This document shows, piece by piece, positions 54,275 to 64,000 of a stretch of 64,000 nucleotides of DNA. The position numbers were made by a program, and so were the translations under genes. The stretch is taken from NCBI GenBank assembly GCA_011033025.1, contig WFMF01000001.1, positions 673,755 through 737,754 of the forward strand, in the 5' to 3' direction. The stretch comes from Beroe forskalii. Lineage: Eukaryota; Ctenophora; Nuda; Beroida; Beroidae. Numbering within the stretch: the first letter of the stretch is position 1; every line of letters begins with the position of its first letter. The notes under the pieces were generated by a model. It was not told the origin of the DNA. It did not search any database and worked only from the letters and a program-made list of their open reading frames with translations.

Positions 54275-54340
54275 AAAAGGCGCTTTATCATGCCATCATT
54301 TCAACACTCCAAGTCCTGATAATGACGTCACTCTCAACTG
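54275..54340. repeat. Copy of dispersed CRE-palindrome element
   Basis: AAAGGCGCTTTATCATGCCA then AAGTCCTGATAATGACGTCA and CTCTCAACTG. Confidence 0.7.
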
Positions 54341-57300
54341 CATACTATTATTGTGTGTACAATCAGTGGCCTACCTCCTACAGTGGGGTAATTACAACAT
54401 GGACCCCTACAGTCGGGGTGAAATGAGCAGTCCTGCACCACGTAATAGGGGTGAAATCGGGGGGAACTTGGCAACCTGCCCACCACCCCTATGATACATA
54501 CCATACACATACACGGTACACAAGCCGAACTTGCCTCCCCCATGATACGTATATACACAGTACACAAGCCAAATCAGCCTCCCTTAGCCAGATGAAGCAC
54601 GAGTTAATAAAAGAATTACTCTGAAATTGGTAGGGAGTACGCGTGTGTGTACTGTGTATACATGAGTGCAATGTTGATAGGACTGTGTACAGTCAGTGAG
54701 TATACAAACTACAGTATACTGGGAGTGGTGGGAGTTGGGGGGACTTGGAGTGGGAGGGAAATGGGAGTGGGAGTGAGGAGAAACAGGAAGTGAGTTGGAG
54801 CAGGGAGAGAGGAGAAATAGCCAAATCCGAAATGACTCCAATTCTGAGCTTTCTATAGTTCTTTCGAATGTCAAACATGACGTAGAAAGTACGTTCAGAT
54901 GATAAACTTATGTGGTTAAGTAGTTATGTACTGCTAACACATATCGACAAAACCCATGAGTAAATGAACACGCATTTATTATGCGGCAAGGCACATGACC
55001 TACAAAATACACTAACACAGTAGGTACAATAAGTATTTATACAGAGATGAGGAGGGGGGCAAACTGATGAGTAGTCTCTTTTTTTGTTGTGGTATGTAAT
55101 TACCGAGTGGTTTTTGTAGCATTGTATAACAACGGCCCCTCAGAGACACGCGATATCACAAGGCAAATGGGGGAATGTTGTTAATTGCCAATTAGGTAGC
55201 ACAGTGTGGTTGATAAGATCACTAGTTCACCTCCAACAACAACAACAAGCAGTGTCATAGTGATAACGCGGAGAGCAAACGATGATGGAATGTTCGTAAT
55301 AAATATTCAAATAATAATGCGGACTTCTGCTTCTTAGAGGGAAATGGGCCGAATCCCGGTGGATGGGAACCAGTCCCATTCACTCCCCATGGTCATCGGT
55401 CTGCCAGAGAGCTGCCACTCCGTCAGGAAGCAAGAATCCATGGCAAAACACATCCCCCTAGATTCCGAAGATTCAGGTCCTGTTTAACACTGTTAAACAC
55501 TAATAATACGAAATGCGGAGAGCGAAAAACCAAGGCATATCCAAATGTTGATGGTTGGTAATAATGCTGACTTCAAAAGCAAACGATCAAGGAATAACCC
55601 CAATGTTGGTAACGAGTAAATATATCAAATGATGTGTACACATCATACAATGTATGGATAGGGGCTCAATAGATGTAGCGGTATATTTTGTAAGGATGAC
55701 AAGCACTTTATTAGCGACTGGTAGAACTCGAGTAGGTGGCAATATTGTATCATTACTTAGAGTGAGAGACAACCAATTTATTGATTAATATTCCTTGTGG
55801 GGTGAAGGAAGGGTGAAATAAGATCTCAGAGTCGTGGTTAGTGGTTCTAGGGTTGGCAACAACTAATGAGAGAGAGGTCGGGAACTTGAATGTATTCCAT
55901 AACCACCGTGGTTAGAATGAACGAAACTTGGACAAAGTGACGTGGGTTAAAATGAAAAGAATCAATTTTTCGGTCAATGACTAATAAAGTTATGTTCACG
56001 AAATTGATGAATGAACGACCTTACTGACGAACTAAATGAGTTACTTATATTGACTCGGTTTTCGCGTGCATCTTTAATTTATGCAAATTGCAAATTGATG
56101 TGCACCTTTGCAAAATAATCCACCGACATCGGGAACGCAAGGATGTCAATAATGGCTTTATGGAATTTTAAAATAGTACGAAACTTTCGGTTTAACCTTG
56201 TGATGATCTCAGTTAGACGCACGAAAACGGAAACTGTCGTAGAAAGCAAAGATCATCGAAAAGAAGTGGGAGTTTGAAGCCACATTCCTAAGTTTGCCAA
56301 TTGCCCGTTCTATGAAAGATGTATGAACCTATTTCCCTTCATGAAACATAAGTCATTAAATAATAACCTTATACAACTCATTTTACAAATTAAAGCACTT
56401 ACTACAAACAGATCATAAGAAAGTTCAATAACAATATCTGTGAAGAAAAAACATAAAACTAATATGAGATCTATCTAAAGTAAAGACGTTCACGATAAGA
56501 ATTGGTGATATTGTACGAGTGCTGTCTTTGTTGTGTCGCAGATTTCCAGACACCATTCTCACTAGATCTGGAAGAACATGAGATACATACATTAAAGTGA
56601 GGAATATAACCCAGAACCCTACAGTCTGTACTGTTGACCTTACTCAACTTCAGGTTTCATGTTTAGTGAACATAAGTGGAGTTGTACTAGACAATGTGTA
56701 TCACTAGAGTACCGTCTATCAGACTTCGTCCTTAGAGTTGGAACTATATCATGATGTAAAAAGAGAATTAGAACTCCCAAAAATGGCTCTTCTGGTAATA
56801 TTTATCTGGAGTGTGAAAATATAATCAATTTTGGTAGCGGCCCCCTCAAAATTTTCTTTCAAGTGACAATTATTAATTACAAATTTCGCATCAATGGGCA
56901 GTCACACCTTCCATACTATATAAGTATATAGGAGCGGCTACCCACAGTAAATAGCAATAGAAAGGCTCAAGCAAACAAGTCGTAAGAGTACAAAATAAAT
57001 ACGAGAATAGAACCAAATAACCAAACTTCGAAGTCATATGACACCTATTTATGCGATGCATGCATTATGATTTTATTGCATAAATTAAAATGAGCACTTA
57101 ACAACCATTAGAGATAGTGGGACAATTGCATTTGAACAAATTCAAGCCTCGTCGTAACACTATGATATAAATCAAATTTTATGCATCTCACAAATGCAGA
57201 TAACACAGCTGTAATTTCAGATGGAGTTGTACATCGCATTACACGTACAACTTGAATGATATTTAGAACAGCTGCGGGCTCTGAAGTTTAACAATAGGAC

Positions 57301-58309
57301 AGAATGATATGATTACTCATGATGAATATTGAATTATATTGACTTTGAATACCTTCCACTTTAAAAGTACGCAGAATGGAGCAAGAGAGATGGGGGGTAT
57401 ATGTAATTATCTACTGAACGAAAATAATAAGGTACTTCATATAATCCCTCCTGGACACCTACTTTATAATAAGAATGTTTAAATTCTGAACTGAAACCCT
57501 TCAAAATTTTAACCACATCACACAAATTGGCAGCTGCGTGCAATCGAAGAAAGGCAGCGGTTGAAGAGACGTAAATCATATATTTCTGCTGAAGGATTAC
57601 ATCTAAAATTACATGCTGGTCACCAACCAGCGAAGAGCTTTAGAGGAAATGTGGACGGTTGGCTTCAAAGCTATACCGCTTGTTAGCAATTGGATTGAAT
57701 TTGCTTATTTCCATCTGAACATGCTTACAGTTCAAAGGAATGATAATTACTAAAACCGAAGAAGCAATGAAATGCGGCACATCACCAAGGTTGAAACCAG
57801 GAATTTCTCAGACACTTCCATTTCACAATTAGAGTGACCAATTTTCTAGATATAGCTGGTCGATGGAGGCATAATTACCAGCGTTATGATCTAAAAGTGA
57901 GCACTGGATAGCAGCTTGATGAAGAAATATCAAACTGTAATTTTATTGTAATTGTGCTAATGTTCACCATTCCGTTAACTGAAACCGACTAATTGTCAAA
58001 TACTTTGATAATGCGTCAATGCGATTATTTTCTCATAGAAATTGTAATTTTGAAACTGATAATACTTGGAGATAATCTTGGCCGGAGATCAAATAGCAGA
58101 ATATTGTAAATGTTCATCGTATACCATGATTCCTGACCGGTACATCAGTCAACACAAAACTAGTTACAGAGACAGTGCTGAAATTGCATTTTGATTTCAG
58201 TCAGGTGGAGTCATCAGATTGAAGCAATGTGCGTCTGTTGAGCACGGAAGCAATCTTTTCATATTTGAACTGAACTACAATTACATACAAACTATTGGTT
58301 GGAAAATAA
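54341..58309. other. AT-rich region, no supported gene
   Basis: Purine-rich GGGAGTGGGAGT repeats at 54720-54790 and a GC-richer patch at 55340-55460 without an interpretable ORF. Confidence 0.45.
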
Positions 58310-58430
58310 TATGGATTACATTTCCTTGACCGTCACTGGCTCGATAACACTTGAATCCTTCGATTCCTGTCTATGGCTGTTACAGCTGTTGGAATAGAAA
58401 TAAAAGTTAAGACCTTCAAAATAAAAAAAT
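58310..58430 (+). mobile_element. 5'-truncated copy of the SINE at 12064-12380
   Basis: Shares TATGGATTACA..CCGTCACTGGCT, CTTGAATCCTTCGATTCCTG, GCTGTTACAGCTGTTGGAAT and the A-rich tail with the full copy. It lacks the tRNA-like head, as expected for target-primed reverse transcription that stopped early. Confidence 0.9.
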
Positions 58431-58668
58431 GAAAAGCCACGATGGCAAAAGCATTTGGTGTTCGGATAACTCTTCCATTCCTGTCTGGGACTGAAGTTTC
58501 AGAAGCAAATACTAAATAGGGGCCTGGAAGTGAACTAAAAATACTAAAGACGATGAGTACGAATATAGTAAGTTTTCTACTGTGTAGACTATGTCATGAT
58601 AAGAATCTGGCTCATAAATCAATAACCGAGAGTTTTACAAACTTAATAACAACGCTTATTGACCACAG

Positions 58669-59079
58669 GATTTAGTTCAGCTCCTGAATGATGAATCGCA
58701 ACAAATTGCAATGCAACCTATCGGTGATGGATATGCTGTACCCGATAAACTGCGTACGGACAATTCATGCAATCCCCATAACCATGAGCTGCCACGTGGA
58801 GAATGCGGGACGCTGTTGCTTTCCTCGTGGGCTGCTATAGAACCAGGAAAGTTCTACAGGCACCAGGTGTCAGAATCGGATAAAACTGAGCACACTGGCA
58901 TCAGGCATGCTTGGCTTGTGGGGCACACAGTACCCGACTATCCGAGCAGAGAGACTTGCCACCAGCTACCACATTCAGCGTGGTGGGAAGTGTACGGTTG
59001 GAGGATATTACGTACGGGAAAATGCGAATCATTCCAAGTTGTGATCAGCAAAGGACAGCCACATCGCATAAAATACTAA
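58669..59079 (+). CDS. Possible orphan terminal exon, function unknown
   Basis: The open frame runs from directly after an acceptor-like ACCACAG (an in-frame TGA lies just before it) for 136 codons to TAA at 59077. It begins DLVQLLNDESQQIAMQPIGD and contains SAWWEVYGWRI and several Cys/His. It is GC-richer than its surroundings. No family recognised and no upstream exon found. It could be the last exon of a plus-strand gene, a captured exon or a repeat remnant. The hAT-like element starts 42 bp downstream. Confidence 0.35.
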   Translation, partial: DLVQLLNDESQQIAMQPIGDGYAVPDKLRTDNSCNPHNHELPRGECGTLLLSSWAAIEPGKFYRHQVSESDKTEHTGIRHAWLVGHTVPDYPSRETCHQLPHSAWWEVYGWRILRTGKCESFQVVISKGQPHRIKY

Positions 59080-59120
59080 AATAACAATGATAATATTTCA
59101 ATGATTGCGCGCTAGCTGGG

Positions 59121-61244
59121 CAGTGACGTAGCCAGAGGGTATGCAGACTATGCATTGCATACCCTGAGAAACTCCTTTGCATAGTCTGAGATTTTTGGAG
59201 AAAATTTTGCATACCCTGAAATTCCAGTGTGTAGAAATGCACACAAAGTTCCCTAGAAATTCCCACATCACTATTGCATTGCAGATCATTGCTACACTCA
59301 GAACTGATTGATTCTTGTGCAAATTGAAACATAATTCCACGCAATTTACGGGATAATGACAGCATTCCTCCCGTACATGTAATTAAACAGGAGAGTGCAA
59401 AGGCATTATGTATTAAGCTTATGCTATAGAACTGATTGATTCTTGTGAAACATAATTCCACACAATTTACAGAAAGATGACAGCATTCATCCTATATATA
59501 AACAGGAAAGGGTAAAGGCAATCAAACTTGTCTTGTAACCTTATTAAGATATTAGATTGATGTTATATTCTAACCCCTAATTCAATGACAATCTGGAAGT
59601 CTGAAGTGGTTAATGATGTGACATGAGACTGCCTGTCTTTTGGAAACTTTAGGCATTAAGAGAGAGAGAAGGAGATGGGTTACAATAACAAGGGGTCAAT
59701 GGTTTCCTTTGAAGAAATCATTAGCCAAAAACGGTGATCTAATAAAATATTCAATATTATTTTAATTGACAAAGAAAGCAATATATCAACTGCATCAAAG
59801 ATTTCTATTGACCTCATCTGTGATTCCTAATTTTCTAATTTTGTAATTTTTGTTTGCCCTGTTGATTTTGATTTGGAATTGTGCTTGCTGAGAGATAAAT
59901 GATTGGCGATTCTGGAACTGACATATGAACTAAAGCATTCGGTTGCAGCCCAAAAGGCAAACGACTTTTCCTCTTTTTCCCATACAAAGGTTTTATTTTT
60001 TGGGGTTTAGTGTTTATATTCTTGCTACTAACATAAAAGAAGGGTTGATTTGTATTTGAAAAAAATAAAACAATTTTTATATCTGTATTTTTTTTGGCTT
60101 TTTCCATTTTGTTCTTTTGTATTTATTCTCAATTTTACCCTATGCAGTACTGCCGCAAAATTTTTCCAGTTTAAGTTTCGCTTTAATTCTATTTTTTAAT
60201 TTCAATTTTTTTCTTTAACCTGGTCCTAGCCGGAAATTTTAAACAATCGAGTTGGTTTGCTGTGAAATTGCTAAAGTTTGCTCTTTTTATGACGTTTTGG
60301 GATTTCAACATAAGGAAATTTCCTCTAAACTCCGGGTCCACGATATCAATTCCTTTCCCATATTCTTTTTTAATTAAATGTTTTTTATTTTAAAACAATT
60401 GATTTGTCGACAATGAAAGTATTTTATTAACACTGTTGTCAGCCCACTGGAAGATCCATTGCCAAAATTCAGCATTTGCATTAAATTGATAAATCATACC
60501 TACTGTACGTATTTTTGAAAAATTTGATACATATTTTTACATTAAACTGCCTTATTTTCCTCTCTTCACGTACTTTTTGCGCTTATTATTTATCAAGCCC
60601 GCTTTTTTAAATAATTATGGACAAAAAATGGACCTTTCTAAACCATTTAACCGGCCCGTTGGACAAAATCTTTCAAGTAGCTGCCAAACCAAGAAATTTT
60701 AGCTCAAAAGTGCCAAGAAAACAATTTATACTCAGCAAATTGCATCAAAAACCAAATTCCGGTCTTGTTATCATCATTTTAGATTCATTATCTGTGTTAT
60801 ATAACGACGTAAAATTAAACTAAAAGTTATAAAAGTTTCATTTTGACCAAAATTATCTGCCTTTTATTTAATCAGCCCCATTAACTGGCCCTTTGAACAA
60901 AAAAAATGGTCCTTAAGGGCCGGTTAAACAAAGGCCAATAAGGTACCTATTTCGGATATTCAATGACCAGTATCGAAATTTTCAATTTGAATACTAATAG
61001 TTACATAATACGTATTTTTTTTAAATACACGTTTTCCTTTGAAAACTGGTTCAGACTTGCAGATATTAGCGTAGGTGCCTAATACGTAATTCAATCAAAA
61101 GACACTTAATGAAATTAATCAATTAACAATGCGAACGAGGTGATTCAGCGCAAAGTGCTGAATCGCCGAGTGAGCTCTGAAAAAGTCTGCATACTCTTGA
61201 ACATGTGATGCATAACCTGGTCTGATATCCTGGCTACGTTACTG
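59121..61244. mobile_element. 2.1-kb non-autonomous hAT-like transposon
   Basis: Ends CAGTGACGTAGCCAG and inverted CAGTAACGTAGCCAG (14 of 15 identical). It is bounded on both sides by TAGCTGGG (59113-59120 and 61245-61252), an 8-bp target-site duplication diagnostic of the hAT superfamily. Subterminal GGGTATGCA palindromes. No transposase; internal ORFs are short. It contains a GGACAAAAAATGG / CCGGCCC-type AT-rich core. A MITE relative lies at 4641-4810. Confidence 0.85.
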
Positions 61245-61616
61245 TAGCTGGGAAAATCGTGAGTGGCCTGGTATAATATAATGGCGCCGTGCGCGCGCGC
61301 CGGCGCGCACAGCACTGAATAGTTGCCCAAAGTCGTTTGTATTTGACTTTGTCCATGCGGCGTACGTTTACAGAAGATGAATCCGCGAAGTGGATACAGA
61401 TTTGGGACAATGCGCGGCGCGGCAAAAAGTCGATTTTTGCGTGCGCCGTCGTTTCGTCCCATTGTAGAACCAGTTCGGCCGGAAACCTTCTTGAGTAGAT
61501 GGAATTTAAAAGTCTCTACCAGCTACATGTTTTTACCAAATTTATGTCTTCTAGATTTTGAGAATGTGTCCTATTTGAAATTGTTCTGAAGAGTCTGGAG
61601 GCACTTCAGATCCAAT

Positions 61617-62665
61617 TTGGACCATGATGCACAAATTTCAATTTCTCCAATAGGTCTGGAAAGTGGAAAAGCTTCAGATCGATTTATTACCATTCTGAGA
61701 GGCATTTTACAAAGTTTTACGGCCAGAAATTGTCTCGAAGTGTCCCAAAAACGCTTTCCAAAACGTGGATACAGTCTGGGACAACAGTGGATACAGATGG
61801 GACAAAAGTGGATACAGATGGGACAATTCTGGGACATCGGTTTTCTGGCTATATTTACGTTGTTTTCTGACTTTCAACGGTTCCAAATGGTTTGTAGGAT
61901 AGTTCCAAAGTATGCCCATCGAATTTTGAGCCAGAATGGTTATTCTGGGCACCAATATGGCTGAAAAGGCCCAAATTTCAAATTGCTCCAATCTGTCTGG
62001 AAACGCTTCAAATCGATTTATTACCATTCTGAGAGGCATTTTACAAAGTTTTACGGCCAGAAATTGTCTCTAAGTGTCCCAAAAACGCTTTTCAAAACGT
62101 GGATACAGTCTGGGACAAAAGTGGATATAGATGGGAGTTGGGACAAATCTGGGACATCGGTTTTCTGGTTATATTTACTATATTTACGATGTATTCTGAC
62201 TTTCAACGGTTCCAAATGGTTTGTACGATAGTTCCAAAGTATTTCATCGAATTTTGAGCCAAAATGGCAATTCTGGGCCCCAATATGGCCAGAATACAAC
62301 GTAAATGTAGCCATAGAACTGATGTCCCAGATTTGTCCCATCTGTATCCACTTTTGTCCCAGACCGTATCCACGTATTTGAAAGCGTTTTTGGGACACTT
62401 CGAGACAATTTCTGGCCGTAAAACTTTGTCAAATGCCTCTCAGAATGTTAATAAATCGATTTGAAGCGTTTCCAGACCGATTGGAGCAATTTGAAATTTG
62501 GGCCTTTTTTGGGCCTTTTCGACCATATTGGGGCCCAGAATGGCCCTTCTGGCTCAAGATTCGATGGGCATACTTTGGAACTACCCTACAAACCGTTTGG
62601 AACCATTGAAAGTCAGAAAACAACGTAAAAATAGCCAGAAAACCGATGTCCCAGATTTGTGATTT
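61617..62665. repeat. Head-to-head repeat block of a ~330-bp unit (two forward, two reverse)
   Basis: Forward units at 61617-61968 and 61969-62288 share ATTACCATTCTGAGAGGCAT, TTACGGCCAGAAATTGTCTC, GTGGATACAGTCTGGGACAA and TTTCAACGGTTCCAAATGGT. Reverse partial units follow at 62289-62502 and 62503-62665. Overlapping ORFs on both strands are artefacts of this symmetry. Confidence 0.88.
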
Positions 62666-62740
62666 TTACAGATTTTTTACAAATTTTTTACACAAATCCC
62701 AGATTTTTACACAAATCCCAGATTTGTGATTTTTACAGTG
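62656..62740. repeat. CAGATTTTTACACAAATCC short repeats
   Basis: Several 15-20-bp reiterations of GATTTTTACA and ACAAATCCCAGA at the end of the inverted block. Confidence 0.8.
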
Positions 62741-62745
62741 CATAA

Positions 62746-64000
62746 TTGATCAGATATCATCAAAGTATCCCAAGTCACTTATAAATTCTTGTCTTATCAC
62801 CAAGTACAGAAATGGGTCAAATGTTTGTCCAAAGCATAGTGATAATGAGTTTTATTGCACCTTGGTGACATTTCACTCTTTCTATTGGCTCTGAAAGACC
62901 CATGAAATTCACTTCATCCTCAGAGGATACCCAATTAATTAATCTAGCAGATAATAGTCTTCTTTCATTCTCTAGAGCCTCTCAGGAGTTTTGGAAACAT
63001 GAGACACTGGTACACTGGACCATACCTACTGAAAATTGTATTGATTTATTAATCATGATAACAAAAACACGAGTTTAAAGTTGATACAAGCCTCTTCTTA
63101 GAGAGACTGCAATTCCAAGCCAGGCCTGAATTGAGGCTTCCAAGGCTGGTAAAATGTGAGGCACTACATAATTGATGGCTTAGCTAGGATAAAAAATTCA
63201 TATCATAAGCCAAAATGGAGCATTAAGACACATTTCCTGTGGTACAACTTGCTTCTCTATTGCTAGAACGTGTTTTTGGAAACCTCATTTTCGATCTTTT
63301 TTAGTGATTTTCGGTTATTTCTTGGTTACCAAATGCTTTGGATTGATCTTGCAGTGATTTTAAGGAATTATAGAAAACAGAATATTCATTATCTGGCCGA
63401 ATTTGGATAATTTTGTCACTATCATACCGAAGTGTGTGTAAATTATCAGTTTTGAGCACAAATATAATCATTAGCCACATTTCAATGAATAGGATGACAA
63501 GAGTAACCCTTTTACAATCATCTTGACAGGAGTTGCCAATCCTATAGCCAAAGTTTATGGTTATAAAGACACAATTCTATTATTTTCTCTCCAGAATTCA
63601 CAACTTAGTGTTTTTTAAACCTATGTAAGTGGTTGATAGTTAAATCTTCACTTTATTTGGCGAGAATTTTAGGTACTGCTATGCAATAAAGAACCAATTA
63701 GTAATCATATCAAAAAGAAATGTAATGTTAGTTGGCCAAGAAATGGATTAGAATATCACAATTGTGTATAAATTATCATTTTCGGCCATTTTAACTAATT
63801 CAGATAAATTTTTTGATTTGTATGCGATAGCAAACATTTTCACTATCTCTTATACAAGAAAAAGGCATAAATGCTGCTAAATTATTGATAATAACAACAC
63901 ATTTAGCTTTGTGTGTTGAAATTACCATATTGAGGCGATTTATGCGTGTTTCCATGACCCCAGATCAGCCACATATTGAGAAGTGACATATCAACAGGGC
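62746..64000. other. AT-rich DNA, nothing recognised
   Basis: No coding, RNA or repeat structure that I can support. Confidence 0.5.

Noticed and set aside
61145-62623. Dense overlapping ORFs on both strands
   Set aside because: Explained by the two-forward/two-reverse repeat block.

Overview
This is metazoan nuclear DNA, probably from an invertebrate. It is AT-rich, with GT-AG introns, long introns and many interspersed and tandem repeats. A MAGUK scaffold gene (L27-PDZ-SH3-GUK) and a galaxin-like di-cysteine repeat gene both point to an animal. Galaxins are known from stony-coral skeletons, and related proteins are reported from calcareous sponges and molluscs. I cannot fix the phylum. The sequence is a draft assembly: it has a 100-N gap (21102-21201) and homopolymer-length discrepancies between repeat copies, so isolated frameshifts need care.

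Left part (1-17.1 kb): a minus-strand thioredoxin-domain gene is assembled from at least seven exons with matching splice phases (17082 down to 322, running off the left edge). Three exons form the 109-residue thioredoxin fold, with a WCRPC active site and a cis-Pro loop. Its 10.2-kb intron (3087-13312) holds a galaxin-like secreted-protein gene on the opposite strand (9134-10048). It also holds an uncertain MGC-starting ORF (7419), minisatellites and several fold-back elements. A 2.95-kb transposable element with G-run/C-run ends has inserted in the galaxin repeat array. It leaves an eleventh repeat and a stop codon stranded 3 kb downstream, while a CAG-to-TAG change ends the surviving ORF 14 bp before the insertion. 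The element itself carries a fold-back repeat, a degenerate GACCCC-type tandem array and a tRNA-derived SINE.

Middle (17.1-32 kb): fold-back elements, a ~310-bp tandem triplication and the gap precede the MAGUK gene. That gene is closest to the MPP2/MPP6 (PALS2) class and lies on the minus strand (22967-32014). All exons from the L27 region to the GUK C-terminus were recovered with exact phase agreement. Its 5' part is a very long, probably disordered extension. It is interrupted by a tandem in-frame TGA-TGA and by a -1 shift lying exactly at a canonical slippery heptamer. One intron holds a second G-run-ended transposon nested in a fold-back element.

Right part (32-64 kb) is gene-poor. It contains short palindromic elements of a CRE-containing family dispersed over the whole window, a possible orphan terminal exon (58669-59079), a truncated SINE, a 2.1-kb hAT-like element with an 8-bp target-site duplication (59121-61244), and a head-to-head repeat block at 61.6-62.7 kb.
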